Shown in pieces: positions 30,833 to 39,341 of a DNA stretch of 64,000 nt. Numbering within the stretch: the first letter of the stretch is position 1; each line of letters begins with the position of its first letter. A program made the translations under genes and the position numbers. Below the pieces are notes generated by a model, which was not told the DNA's origin, made no database searches, and saw nothing but the letters and a program-made list of their open reading frames with translations. Source of the DNA: Hyphomicrobiales bacterium (GTDB taxonomy: Bacteria > Pseudomonadota > Alphaproteobacteria > Rhodospirillales > JACKKN01); the NCBI GenBank assembly GCA_024236415.1, contig JACKKN010000009.1, positions 62,001 to 126,000 of the forward strand, in the 5' to 3' direction.

Positions 30833-31369
30833 TCACCGGCAATAGGCGGCGTAGGCCTCGATCCGGGCGGCCAGGCGGCGCGCCAGGTGGCGGCTGGCGG
30901 CGGCCAGGGCGGCGTGGATCTGCTGCGCCTCGCGGCGGTAGGCGGCGCACTTGTCGGCGGTCCAGTGGGCCGGCGGCGGCTGCAGGTTGGTGATGCGGTC
31001 GGCCAGCTTGACCATCCACACCTCGTGGGGCTGGGCGGCGATGCGGGCCAGGCTGTCGCCCATGGCCTCGGCCTTGGGCAGGTCGCCGCGCTTGCTGAGC
31101 GCCGCCACCCCGGCGGCCACCGCCGGGCCGAAGCGGCGCTCCAGGTCGGCGACGGTGACGTCCGTGTCCTCCACCGTGTCGTGCAGCAGGGCGCACTGCA
31201 CCGCCAGGTCGGGGGCGGCGACGGTCTCGTGGCGCAGGGCCGAGATCACCTCCATGGCGACCCCGGCCACGTGCACCAGATAGGGCAGATGGCTGCCCGG
31301 CACCTTCTGTCCGCGGTGGGCCTCGGCGGCGAAGGTCCAGGCCTGCTGGTAGGCGTCCTCGCTCCACAT
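30833..31369 (-). CDS. HD-domain phosphohydrolase (MESH1/SpoT-hydrolase-like)
   Basis: 178 residues of a small HD hydrolase: AHRGQKVPGSHLPYLVHV, metal-binding HD in LLHDTVEDTDVT, and KLADRITNLQ further on. This is the pattern of small alarmone hydrolases that split (p)ppGpp and of related HD proteins. A ribosome site GGGAGG overlaps the end of the GNAT gene, from which it is 9 bp away, so the two are one operon under the TetR operator. Whether it acts on ppGpp cannot be told from sequence alone. Confidence 0.86.
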   Translation of the reverse strand: MWSEDAYQQAWTFAAEAHRGQKVPGSHLPYLVHVAGVAMEVISALRHETVAAPDLAVQCALLHDTVEDTDVTVADLERRFGPAVAAGVAALSKRGDLPKAEAMGDSLARIAAQPHEVWMVKLADRITNLQPPPAHWTADKCAAYRREAQQIHAALAAASRHLARRLAARIEAYAAYCR

Positions 31370-31378
31370 CCCTCCCTT

Positions 31379-31951
31379 TTATACCGAACAGGGGCTCCCG
31401 CCCAGGGGCACCCGGGCCCGCATCACCCCGGGATGGTCCACGGCCATGCGCGCGCCCAGCTCCTCCAGGCGGCGCAGCATGGGGCGGTTGCCGCTGTCCA
31501 CGTAGCCGTGCAGTTCGGTCACGCCGCCGCGCCGCGCCTCGCGGGCCAGGGTGGCCATCAGCATCCGGCCCAGGCCCCGGCCCTGAAGGGAATCGGCCAC
31601 CGCCACCCCCACCTCGGCCGACCCGGGGCGGCCGGCCAGGCGCACGAATCGGGCCTCGGCGACGATGCGCTCGCCGCCGTCGGCCAGGTCCACGGCCACC
31701 CAGGCCACGTGGCGGTCCTGGTCCACCACGGTCAGGCCGCGCAGCTCGCGCTCGGTGAAGCGGTGCTTGGCGGCCAGGAAGCGACGCTGCCGCGAACGCG
31801 GCGACAGATCGGCCAGGAAGGTCGCCATGGCCGCCTTGTCCTCGGGCCGGACGGGACGCAGGCACAGCAGGCCGGCGGGGGCGGTCCAGGGTTCCGTGGC
31901 GTCGGCCGGCGTGGACCGGGCGGTGGCGGCGGTCGACAGGGGCAGTGTCAT
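31379..31951 (-). CDS. GNAT-family acetyltransferase
   Basis: 190 residues with a GNAT fold: LRPVRPEDKAAMATFLADL at the start, SAEVGVAVADSLQGRGLGRMLM as the acetyl-CoA-binding loop (Q-x-x-G-L-G) and NRPMLRRLEELG near the end, typical of acetyltransferases related to the C-terminal domain of Pat/acyl-CoA synthetases. ATG 31951 has AAGGAG upstream. The promoter carries the same 12-bp operator as the nearby TetR gene. Substrate unknown. Confidence 0.88.
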   Translation of the reverse strand: MTLPLSTAATARSTPADATEPWTAPAGLLCLRPVRPEDKAAMATFLADLSPRSRQRRFLAAKHRFTERELRGLTVVDQDRHVAWVAVDLADGGERIVAEARFVRLAGRPGSAEVGVAVADSLQGRGLGRMLMATLAREARRGGVTELHGYVDSGNRPMLRRLEELGARMAVDHPGVMRARVPLGGSPCSV

Positions 31952-31981
31952 GGCGGGTCTCCTTGCGACGGGGTTATAAAT

Positions 31982-31993
31982 ACGAACGTTCGT
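31982..31993. promoter_or_regulatory. TetR-type operator at the GNAT/HD promoter
   Basis: ACGAACGTTCGT, a perfect 12-bp palindrome, 31 bp upstream of the GNAT start. On the minus strand TTTATA/TATAAC, a likely -10 box, follows directly, so binding would block transcription. An identical site with the same GCTTTTT flank lies at the TetR gene. Confidence 0.75.
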
Positions 31994-32074
31994 GCTTTTT
32001 TTATGGGACCTTTGTGGTTGCTGGGGGCGCGGTTTCCTTTCAGGGAAGAGGGGGCTAGTTCCGGCGGCGCGGGG

Positions 32075-32674
32075 TCAGGGCTGGGCGTCGCGCAGCAGGC
32101 GCGCGAAGGCCTGGCGGGCCAGGGTCTCGGCCTTGGGGTCGCCGATGATGTGGGCGGCGTAGTTGAAGGCCAGGTCCAGGCCCTGGACCTCGAAGGCGAA
32201 GCCCTGGATGTCCAGGTCGCCGCGGAAGCGGCCCTCGGCCACGCACTTGGCGGCGACCCGGGCGATGATCTCGCGCCACTGGCGGTGCTGGTCGAACAGG
32301 TAGTCCCGGTGCGGACCCGGCTGGCCGCCCAGCTCCAGCGACAGGGCGTAGAAGGGGCAGCCGCCCGGCCGCCGCGCGTCGCCGGCCCAGCGCAGGAAAC
32401 CCTCGAACAGGGCCTGCATGCGGGCGATGCCGTCGTCCAGGCGCAGGGCCGGCAGCACCACGGCCTCGCTGAACTCGGCCACCAGGGCCTCCAGCACCGC
32501 CTGTTGCAGGCTCTCCTTGGACCCGAAATGGCCGAACAGGCCGCTCTTGGACATGCCCGTGCGCTCGGCCAGGCCGCCGATGGAGATGCCGTTCAGGCCC
32601 CGCGCCGCCACCTGGTCCAGGGCCGCGCCGACGATGGCCGCCCGGGTATGCTCGCCCTTGCTGATCGAGTTCAT
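32075..32674 (-). CDS. TetR/AcrR-family transcriptional regulator
   Basis: 199 residues. The N-terminal HTH is complete (TRAAIVGAALDQVAARGLNGISIGGLAERTGMSKSGLFGHFGSKE region) and the C-terminal ligand domain is of the type with PGGCPFYALSLELGGQPGP and a closing helix pair. It should repress itself and the GNAT/HD operon, because the same palindrome overlaps both promoters. The ligand is unknown; related regulators respond to reactive or lipophilic compounds. Confidence 0.92.
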   Translation of the reverse strand: MNSISKGEHTRAAIVGAALDQVAARGLNGISIGGLAERTGMSKSGLFGHFGSKESLQQAVLEALVAEFSEAVVLPALRLDDGIARMQALFEGFLRWAGDARRPGGCPFYALSLELGGQPGPHRDYLFDQHRQWREIIARVAAKCVAEGRFRGDLDIQGFAFEVQGLDLAFNYAAHIIGDPKAETLARQAFARLLRDAQP

Positions 32675-32682
32675 GGCCCCAG

Positions 32683-32699
32683 TATAAACGAACGTTCGT
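32683..32699 (-). promoter_or_regulatory. TetR-gene promoter with overlapping operator
   Basis: The palindrome ACGAACGTTCGT (32688-32699) abuts TATACT on the minus strand (plus 32683-32687 onward), which serves as a -10 box 9-14 bases before the gene. This is the classic layout for TetR autorepression and is shared with the site at 31982. Confidence 0.72.
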
Positions 32700-32870
32700 G
32701 CTTTTTACGAGTCCCAATTTGCCCCGGGCCGCGGAAACGGGCGGGAAGCTGCGATCCGTTCCCAGTCGCGATTGACTTGATATCAGGGGCTTACGGCAGA
32801 ATGCAGGGGACCGGGGCCGGAGAATCTTGGTACAATGGCCGACCGTTGGGGACTGGAGGGAGGATCGGAC

Positions 32871-33407
32871 ATGCCTGCTCCGCGCTTCAGGCCGGTGGGG
32901 AGTCGGACCGCCGGCACCTTGGCCGGATGGGTCTTCCGGGCGGCGGCCCTGGCGGCCGTCCTGGCGGGGGTGCTCCTGGTCGCCGGGCGCGACGCCCGGG
33001 CCGACACGGTCATCAGCGGGTTCCCCTGCGTCGTCGACGGCGACACCCTGCAGATCGGCGGCCGCCTGGTGGAGGGCCGCTGCACCGGCGGCATCGAGGT
33101 CCGCCTGCACGGCATCCTGGCCCCCGACGCCGGCGACACCTGCCGCGACGCCCGCGGCGAGCATTGGCCCTGCGGGGTTTCGGCCATGGAGACCCTGTCG
33201 GGGATCATCCGCCGCCGCGACATCGACTGCTACCACGTGCACGGCGCCTTCGAGGCGGACATGCCCCTGGTCACCTGCATTTCCGGCCGGTTCGACGTGG
33301 CCGCCGAGATGGTGCTGGCCGGGGCGGCCCGGGTGTCGGCGGAATCCAACCGCTACCGGGTCGAGCAGGCGGGCGCCAAGCGGAACCGGCGCGGCCTGTG
33401 GCGCTAG
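32871..33407 (+). CDS. Exported SNase-fold protein, probably catalytically degenerate
   Basis: 178 residues with a signal-anchor (VFRAAALAAVLAGVLLVAG) and a thermonuclease-like domain: VVDGDTLQIGG and EVRLHGILAPD. In staphylococcal nuclease the last motif reads R-x4-D-x-x-E; here R78 remains but the calcium aspartate is Leu83 and the general base glutamate is Asp86. Four or five cysteines (PCVVDG, RCTGG, DTCRD, CGVS, CYHV) suggest disulfides. The start follows GGAGGGAGG. It may bind rather than cut nucleic acid. Confidence 0.8.
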   Translation: MPAPRFRPVGSRTAGTLAGWVFRAAALAAVLAGVLLVAGRDARADTVISGFPCVVDGDTLQIGGRLVEGRCTGGIEVRLHGILAPDAGDTCRDARGEHWPCGVSAMETLSGIIRRRDIDCYHVHGAFEADMPLVTCISGRFDVAAEMVLAGAARVSAESNRYRVEQAGAKRNRRGLWR

Positions 33408-33416
33408 GATAGGGCT

Positions 33417-34553
33417 CTAGTCGGCGCCGTCCAGGTCGCCAGGCGGCGGTGACGCGGCCGGGGTCTTCTGCCCGTTGACGGCCAACGGCTCCATCTCGGC
33501 GCGCAGGCGGGGCAGGTGCTGGGGGTATTCCGCCTGCAGCCAGGCGATCAGCTTCTCGCGCACCAGGCAGCGCAGGTCCCAGGCCTTGGAGGCGTCGGCG
33601 GCGCTGACCAGGCAGCGCAGCTCGACCACGCGCTCGGTGGCGTTGGTCACCTGCAGGCCGCAGACCCGGCCGTCCCACAGGTCCGACGGCTCGACGATCT
33701 CGGTCAGCCTGGCGCGCACGGCGTCCACCGGCACCGTGTAGTCGGCGTACACGAACACCGTGCCCATGATGTCGGCCGAGCGGCGGGTCCAGTTCTGGAA
33801 CGGCCGCTCGTTGAAGTACGACAGCGGCACCACCAGGCGCCGCTGGTCCCAGATGCGCACCACCACGTAGGTCGAGCTGATCTCCTCGATGCGGCCCCAT
33901 TCGCCCTCGACGATGACCACGTCGTCGATGTGGATGGGCCCGGTCAGGGCGATCTGCACCCCGGCGATGAGGTTGCTGAGCGCCGGCCGCGCCGCCATGC
34001 CGATGACCAGGCCGGCGACCCCGGCCGAGGCGAACAGGCTGATGCCGATCTCGCGCGCCCGGGGGATGCTCATCAGCACCAGGCACAGCACGATGACCAC
34101 GATCACCGCCACCAGGATGCGCCGCACCACCACCATCTGGGTGTGGATCTGGCGCGCCCGCAGGTTGTCGGCCACGTCCATGCGGAAGGCGGCGTTCACG
34201 TAGTCGGTGAGGATTCCGGTCAGCGAGATGCCCAGCCAGCCCACGGACAGGGTCAGGGCCAGCACCAGCCCCTGGCGCAGGGTCGCCTGCAGCCACGTGC
34301 CCAAGCCGGCCGTGGGCAGGAAGGCGAGCAGCGCCAGCAGCACGATCGCCGCCAGGGCCGGGCGCCGGCTGCGCCGGATCAGGGAATCGTCGATCACCGT
34401 GTCGGTGCGGGCGGCGAAGCGGCCGGCCACGCCGAACAGGATGCGGTGACCGGCATAGGCCAGGACCAGCAGCAGGACCAGCAGCACAAGGCTGCCGACC
34501 CAGGGCGGGGCGTCTGCCAGCAGGCTCTTGACCGGACCGAGGGCGTCGTCCAT
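33417..34553 (-). CDS. MscS-family mechanosensitive ion channel
   Basis: 378 residues with several N-terminal membrane helices, the pore-lining helix with small residues (LFASAGVAGLVIGMAARPALSNLIAGVQIALT) and the following beta domain (GPIHIDDVVIVEGEWGRIEEISSTYVVVRIWDQRRLVVPLSYF). This is the MscS core; it opens under membrane tension to release solutes on osmotic downshock. The C-terminal tail is Pro/Asp-rich. It is convergent with the SNase gene, 9 bp apart. Confidence 0.93.
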   Translation of the reverse strand: MDDALGPVKSLLADAPPWVGSLVLLVLLLVLAYAGHRILFGVAGRFAARTDTVIDDSLIRRSRRPALAAIVLLALLAFLPTAGLGTWLQATLRQGLVLALTLSVGWLGISLTGILTDYVNAAFRMDVADNLRARQIHTQMVVVRRILVAVIVVIVLCLVLMSIPRAREIGISLFASAGVAGLVIGMAARPALSNLIAGVQIALTGPIHIDDVVIVEGEWGRIEEISSTYVVVRIWDQRRLVVPLSYFNERPFQNWTRRSADIMGTVFVYADYTVPVDAVRARLTEIVEPSDLWDGRVCGLQVTNATERVVELRCLVSAADASKAWDLRCLVREKLIAWLQAEYPQHLPRLRAEMEPLAVNGQKTPAASPPPGDLDGAD

Positions 34554-34637
34554 GGGGCGGAGGGTACCACCGGCCGGCGGCGGGTCAACCCCGACGCCGG
34601 CCGTTTCCGTCGTTGGCCGTTTCCGTCGCCGGGCGCG

Positions 34638-35387
34638 TCAGTTGGTGGAAACCACCTCCCACACGCCGTCGGGCTGCATGCAGGCGGTGCCGTAGGCGCG
34701 CTCGGAGCGGCCGCCGATGGTCACGGTCTGCTGGAACTCGCGGCAGTAGCGGCCGCTGGTGGTGGTGCCGTCGCGGGTGGTGATCACCTCGCCGCTGGCG
34801 CCGCCCTCGTTCCAATAGATGGGTTCGCCCACGGGGGCCTGGCTGGCGCGGATCTGCGCCGTCTCGTGGGCCCGCTGCTGCGACTCGCTCAACAGGTCCA
34901 GGACCCCCAGGGTGATGGCCGTCAGGGCCAGCCACTTGAAGGCCTCGTCGTCGCGGACGAAGTAGCCGTAACCCGGGTACCAGTGCCCATAGGGGCGCAT
35001 TACCACGACAGGGCCATAGTGCCTGCGCCGGGCCGGCGGCACCACCAGCACCCGGCCCTTGTACCAGTACCGGTCCTTGCGCCGGTTGTCCCACCAGTCG
35101 GCGCGGCGGTCGCGCCGGTCCTGGCGCCAATCGCGGCGGTCGTCGCGCCGGTCCTGGCGCCATTCGCGGCGGTCGTCGCGCTGGTCCTGGCGCCATTCGC
35201 GGCGGTCATCGCGCCGGTCCTGGCGCCACTCGCGGCGGTCGTCGCGCCGGTCGGCGCGGCTGTCGGCCAGTTGCGGCGATGCCCCGGACAGGCCGGTCCG
35301 GGACTCGGCCATGGCGGCGCCGGCCGGCAGGGCGAACAGCCCCAGGCCAACCACGCCCAGGAGCAGGGTTTTGATCTTCTTTTTCAT
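34638..35387 (-). CDS. Exported protein with Arg/Asp/Trp repeats and surface-antigen-like C-terminus
   Basis: 249 residues with a signal peptide (KTLLLGVVGLGLFALPAGAAMA). Residues about 46-100 are five near-identical 11-residue units of the form DRRDDRREWRQ, highly charged and probably a helix. A Tyr/Pro-rich segment (GHWYPGYGYFV) and a short hydrophobic stretch follow, then a C-terminal domain with YCREFQQTVTIGGRSERAYGTAC like the outer-membrane 17-kDa antigen/RcnB-type proteins. GGAGA precedes the ATG at 35387. Likely an envelope protein; function unknown. Confidence 0.8.
   Translation of the reverse strand: MKKKIKTLLLGVVGLGLFALPAGAAMAESRTGLSGASPQLADSRADRRDDRREWRQDRRDDRREWRQDQRDDRREWRQDRRDDRRDWRQDRRDRRADWWDNRRKDRYWYKGRVLVVPPARRRHYGPVVVMRPYGHWYPGYGYFVRDDEAFKWLALTAITLGVLDLLSESQQRAHETAQIRASQAPVGEPIYWNEGGASGEVITTRDGTTTSGRYCREFQQTVTIGGRSERAYGTACMQPDGVWEVVSTN
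35095..35260. repeat. 33-bp tandem repeat inside a coding sequence
   Basis: About five copies of a 33-bp unit (core GGCGCCATTCGCGGCGGTC) encode the DRRDDRREWRQ repeats. Copies differ by a few bases, mostly in the first and last codons. Such arrays change copy number by slippage without shifting the reading frame. Confidence 0.8.
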
Positions 35388-35620
35388 CTGCGGTCTCCGT
35401 CGGGAACCGGTGCCGCGGCCAGGGTGGCGGCGCACCGGAGTCCCCCTAAAACGATGGCGCAAACGGTCGGCGATGTCACGTTTCCCGTGCCCGCGCCCCT
35501 GCCGGTACCGGTACTGTCGCCGGCCGCTTTTTTCCCGCCCGGCGCTTGCAAAAGCGGCGGCTTGGACCATTGTTATGGGCAGGGAGTCCTGAACCGGGGC
35601 CGGGATCGGGGAAAAGCGGA

Positions 35621-36811
35621 ATGGCCGAGGGCGGCATCACCCGGAAGTTGACGGCGATCCTGTACGCCGACGTGGCCGGTTACAGCCGCCTCACCGGCGA
35701 GGACGAACTGGGCACCCACCGCACCCTCAGCGTCTGCCTGGACCTGATCAGCGGCACCGTCGAGCGCCACGGCGGCCGGGTCGTGCATTATGCCGGCGAC
35801 GCCGTGCTGGCCGATTTCGGCAGCGTGGTGGCGGCCCTGACCTGCGCCGTCGAGGTGCAGGCCGGAATCGCCGCGCGCAACGCTGCCGACGACGGCGACC
35901 GCGACATCCAGTTCCGCATCGGCATCAACCTGGGCGAGGTGATCGTCGACCGCGGCGACATCTACGGCGACGGCGTCAACGTGGCGGCGCGGCTGGAATC
36001 CCTGGCCGAACCGGGCGGCATCTGCATCTCGGCCTCGGTCCACGACCAGGTGCGCGACAAGGTCGACGTGGGCTTCCAGTTCATGGGCCGCCAGAAGGTC
36101 AAGAACATCGCCGAGCCGGTGGCCCACTACCGGGTGGTGGCCGACGGCTCGGCGACCGGCGGCGCCGGCCGGCGCGCCCGCCCGGCCTGGATGCGGCCGG
36201 TGGTGCGGGCGGCGGCGGTGGTGCTGCTGCTGATCCTGGGTGCCGGCCTGTGGCAGGCCCTGGCCCCCGGCGGCGGGTCGCCGCCGGCGCGGCCGTCCCT
36301 GGCCGTGCTGCCGTTCCGCACCATCGGCGGCGGCGAATCCCAGCGCGTGTTCAGCGAGGGCCTGTCCGAGGACCTGGCCACCGCCCTGGCGGCGGTGCCG
36401 ACCATCCGGGTCATCAGCGGCGGCGAGGACGGCGGCGACGCCAGCCCCGAGGACCAGGGCCGGCGGCTGAAGGCCCAGTACGTGTTCGAGGGCACCGTGC
36501 GCGGCGAGGGGCGCATCCGCATCACCGCCCAGCTGATCGAGGTGCGCAGCGGCTATCACCTGTGGGGCGGGCGCTACGACCGCGACCTGGGCGACAACCT
36601 GGCCCTGCAGAGCGAGTTGAGCGCGCGCCTGGTGGTGACCCTGGCCGAGAAGCTGGACCAGGTCCACCAGGAAAACCTGGACGCCACCGGCGGCCCCGGC
36701 GCGGTGGCCTTCGCCCGCGGCATGCTCGAGCCCCTGGGCCGCATCGCCGGCGAGGCGGTGGCCCTGCCGGCGGCCTTCGTCGACTGGCTGATGGGCGGCG
36801 ACGGGAAATGA
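35621..36811 (+). CDS. Class III adenylate/guanylate cyclase with TolB-like domain
   Basis: 396 residues. The N-terminal cyclase domain has both metal aspartates (ILYADVAGYSRL and HYAGDAVLADF) and the transition-state pair in GDGVNVAARLE. A single membrane helix (AAAVVLLLILGAGLWQAL) leads to an extracytoplasmic TolB-N-like domain (LAVLPFRTIGGGE, FSEGLSEDLATALAAVPTIRVI, YVFEGTVR). Start at ATG 35621 after GGGGA, rather than 35546. Unlike its paralogue at 45.2 kb it lacks TPRs. It likely makes cAMP or cGMP under an envelope signal. Confidence 0.92.
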   Translation: MAEGGITRKLTAILYADVAGYSRLTGEDELGTHRTLSVCLDLISGTVERHGGRVVHYAGDAVLADFGSVVAALTCAVEVQAGIAARNAADDGDRDIQFRIGINLGEVIVDRGDIYGDGVNVAARLESLAEPGGICISASVHDQVRDKVDVGFQFMGRQKVKNIAEPVAHYRVVADGSATGGAGRRARPAWMRPVVRAAAVVLLLILGAGLWQALAPGGGSPPARPSLAVLPFRTIGGGESQRVFSEGLSEDLATALAAVPTIRVISGGEDGGDASPEDQGRRLKAQYVFEGTVRGEGRIRITAQLIEVRSGYHLWGGRYDRDLGDNLALQSELSARLVVTLAEKLDQVHQENLDATGGPGAVAFARGMLEPLGRIAGEAVALPAAFVDWLMGGDGK

Positions 36812-36872
36812 CGGCGGCGGTGATTTCACGGTTCTGTGAACGCCTTCACGGAAGCGTCGGGGGAGAAGGGCT

Positions 36873-38189
36873 ATGATCAAGCTGGGTAATCGTCGGAGAA
36901 CAACAATGCCAAGCCACCGCAACCGACCCATCTCCCTGCTTCTGGCCGCCGTCGGGCTGTTGGCCGCCGTGGCGCCGGCCCTGGCCGGCGACGAGCCGGT
37001 GGTGCGCACCGGCACCTTCCACGAGGATGTCTTCGCTACCGGAAAGGAGGTCCGCGTCAAGGCCGAGGTGGACGGTGGCGTCATCGTCATGGGCGGCGAG
37101 GTGTCGATCCGCTCGAAGGTCGCGGGCGACGTCGTGGCCATGGGCGGCCACCTGGAGGTGGGCGAGGACGTGAACGGCGACGTCATCTCCATGGGCGGCG
37201 AACTGCGCGCCGCGGGCCGGGTGGCCGGGGATGTCACGGCCATGGGCGGCGACGTGGAACTGGACGCCCAGGTGGCCGGCAACGTCCTGGCCACCGGCGG
37301 CCGGGTGCGCCTGGAAAACAAGATCCTCAGCGACCTGAAGGTGGCCGCCGGCAAGGCGGAAAGCACCGCCACCGTGGCCGGCAACGCCATGTTCGCCGCC
37401 GGCAAGGTGGAGCTGGGCCCGGACTCGGACATCGCCGGCAACGCCTGGATCGTGGCCGGGCGGGCCGAGGTCGGCGGCAAGGTCGGCAAGGACCTGCGCG
37501 TGGGCGCCCACCGGGTGGAGATCTCGGGCGAGATCATGGGCAACGTCAACGTGGACGCCGAGAACATCGAGATCCTGCCCGGCGCCCGCATCCACGGCAA
37601 CCTGGTCTACCGCAGCCCCCAGATCATCCAGTTCGACGCCGACACCGTGGTCGGCGGCGACGTCACCTTCGTGCAGTCGGAAACCTCGACCCATGCCGTG
37701 GGCTGGGCCTTCGCCGCCGCCGGCGCGGCGGTGCTGGTCACCTTCATCGCCCTGGTGCTGCTGGGCGCGGTGCAGATGCTGCTGCTGCCCGACATGACCC
37801 TGGCCGCCTCGCGCCGCGGCCTCACGGAACCGGTCAAGTCCCTGGCCATCGGCTTCGCCGTGGTGGTGGCCACCCCCGTGGCCCTGGGGCTGATGGTCTC
37901 GACGGTCATCGGCCTGCCCCTGGCGGTGGTGTTCGGCGCCACCTACCTGATCCTGCTGGCCATGGGTTTCGGCGTCACCGCCTCGACCATCGGCCGCAAG
38001 GGCCTGCGCCTGCTGGGCCGCGACTGGGACGGCTCGGCCCTGGGCCGGGTCGGCCTCATCGCCGTCGGCCTGGTGGTCCTGGGCGTGGTCACCCTGGTCC
38101 CGTTCCTGGGCATCCTGGTGGTGTTCCTGTCCCTGTGCCTGGGCATCGGCGCCATGGCCGTGGAGAAGGTGGCCGCCCGCCACCGCTAG
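36873..38189 (+). CDS. Beta-helix-like repeat protein with C-terminal membrane domain
   Basis: 438 residues. After a signal peptide (ISLLLAAVGLLAAVAPALA) come about ten short beta-strand repeats, each carrying a MGG/GGxV turn (VIVMGGEVSIRSKVAGDVVAMGG, then similar), the pattern of bactofilin-like polymer-forming right-handed helices. The C-terminal 150 residues hold five or six membrane helices. Two starts are possible: ATG 36873 after GGGAGAAGGG and ATG 36906 after GGAGAA; the second gives a more usual short n-region. It probably sits in the inner membrane with the beta-helix outside. It follows the cyclase gene by 61 bp. Confidence 0.85.
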   Translation: MIKLGNRRRTTMPSHRNRPISLLLAAVGLLAAVAPALAGDEPVVRTGTFHEDVFATGKEVRVKAEVDGGVIVMGGEVSIRSKVAGDVVAMGGHLEVGEDVNGDVISMGGELRAAGRVAGDVTAMGGDVELDAQVAGNVLATGGRVRLENKILSDLKVAAGKAESTATVAGNAMFAAGKVELGPDSDIAGNAWIVAGRAEVGGKVGKDLRVGAHRVEISGEIMGNVNVDAENIEILPGARIHGNLVYRSPQIIQFDADTVVGGDVTFVQSETSTHAVGWAFAAAGAAVLVTFIALVLLGAVQMLLLPDMTLAASRRGLTEPVKSLAIGFAVVVATPVALGLMVSTVIGLPLAVVFGATYLILLAMGFGVTASTIGRKGLRLLGRDWDGSALGRVGLIAVGLVVLGVVTLVPFLGILVVFLSLCLGIGAMAVEKVAARHR

Positions 38190-38399
38190 CGACAGGGCCG
38201 GCGCGGGGCCCTGAAACGTCGAAAAATTTTACAGGTCGGCGACGCGGCCGCCGACCGGTTGACCCTAACCCCTTGATCTTCCATCTCACTAAATTTTGGT
38301 GTGAAATTTGCATGGAAATCGTGCCGCCACGGGATGATCCCGAGTGGCCGGCACGGATTGGGGGCCCGGTGACGGGCGTCATCAATCGGGGGAAATGCC

Positions 38400-39341
38400 A
38401 TGCGATATATGTCGATTTTGGCGCGGTTTCTTGTCCTTGCAGCCCTGGTTTCCGCCTTGCCCGTCGCGCCGGCCGGAGCGGTCACCATCTGGGGCGTCGG
38501 TGCGCCCCGCAATTCCAGCAACGAGGTGACCGGCCCGAACCAGCTGTTCACCTTCGATTCCGCCACGCCCGGCAACGTCACCGTGGTCGGCAGCACCGGA
38601 CTGTCGACGGACATCACCCTGCGCGGGCTGGACTTCGACGCCGCCGGCAACCTCTACGCCTACGGCGAGAACAACACCAGCTCGACGGCGACCGGCCTGT
38701 ACTCGCTGAACACCAGCACCGGTGTGGCCTCGTTCATCGGCGGCGGCGGCCTGGACCCGGGCGACAACTCGAGAATACATGACCTGGCGTTCAATCCGGC
38801 CACGGGAAAGATGATGGGTGTCGGCAACACGGGTGTGGCCCAGGACACCAAGAGCCACCTGTACGACATCGACCTGACCACCGGCCTCGCCACCGAGATC
38901 GGGGACATTGTGCCGCCGTCCGGCTTCCTGCTGCCCTTCGGCTTCGCCGCCGACGCCAGCGGCCGCCTGTTCGTGATCGACACCCTGTCGGGTTCGATCA
39001 TGGAACTGGTGGGGCTGAACGCGCAGGCGCTGCCCAACGACGTTGGCTACAATCCCTTCGGCGTCATCGGCCTGACCATCGACTGGTCGGGCGACGGCAC
39101 GTTCTACCTGGGCGGCCTGCAGAACCTGGTGCCTTTCCAATCCGAACTTCGGACCGTGAACGGAACCACCGGCGATACCACCCTGGTGGGCGCGGTCGGG
39201 TCGACGGGGTACGAGTTCTTCGGTCCCCAGGACATCGCCATCCGCCCGGTGCCGGAGCCCGAGACGGCGGCCATGGTGCTGGTCGGGCTGCTGGTCCTGG
39301 TTGGGTCCCGGGCGGCGGCCCGGCGACGCCCCCCGGCCTGA
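38400..39341 (+). CDS. PEP-CTERM secreted protein (DUF4394-like beta-propeller)
   Basis: 313 residues: signal peptide (LVLAALVSALPVAPAGA), a propeller-like body with repeats such as LRGLDFDAAGNLYAYG and IHDLAFNPATGKMMGVG, and a C-terminal sorting signal consisting of VPEPETAAM, a hydrophobic helix and a RRRPP tail. PEP-CTERM signals are cut by exosortase and usually occur in strains that make exopolysaccharide. No exosortase gene is in the window. The upstream 210 bp is AT-rich compared with the surroundings, which would fit a promoter. Confidence 0.88.
   Translation: MRYMSILARFLVLAALVSALPVAPAGAVTIWGVGAPRNSSNEVTGPNQLFTFDSATPGNVTVVGSTGLSTDITLRGLDFDAAGNLYAYGENNTSSTATGLYSLNTSTGVASFIGGGGLDPGDNSRIHDLAFNPATGKMMGVGNTGVAQDTKSHLYDIDLTTGLATEIGDIVPPSGFLLPFGFAADASGRLFVIDTLSGSIMELVGLNAQALPNDVGYNPFGVIGLTIDWSGDGTFYLGGLQNLVPFQSELRTVNGTTGDTTLVGAVGSTGYEFFGPQDIAIRPVPEPETAAMVLVGLLVLVGSRAAARRRPPA

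Noticed and set aside
30593..33412. Plus-strand frame of 939 codons
   Set aside because: It spans the antisense of the HD, GNAT and TetR genes and ends in the SNase region in a wrong frame; composition is Gly/His/Arg/Gln-rich without domains.
34570..34637. Twofold copy of CGACGGAAACGGCC between two minus-strand genes
   Set aside because: Two short copies only, with no symmetry or promoter feature; possibly chance in GC-rich DNA.
35095..35260. Possible CRISPR array
   Set aside because: The 33-bp units are contiguous with no unique spacers and encode a regular peptide repeat.
33516..35651. 711-codon plus-strand frame with Val-Ala-Pro repeats
   Set aside because: The repeat pattern is the reverse reading of the DRRDDRREWRQ repeat gene and of mscS, both of which are well supported on the minus strand.
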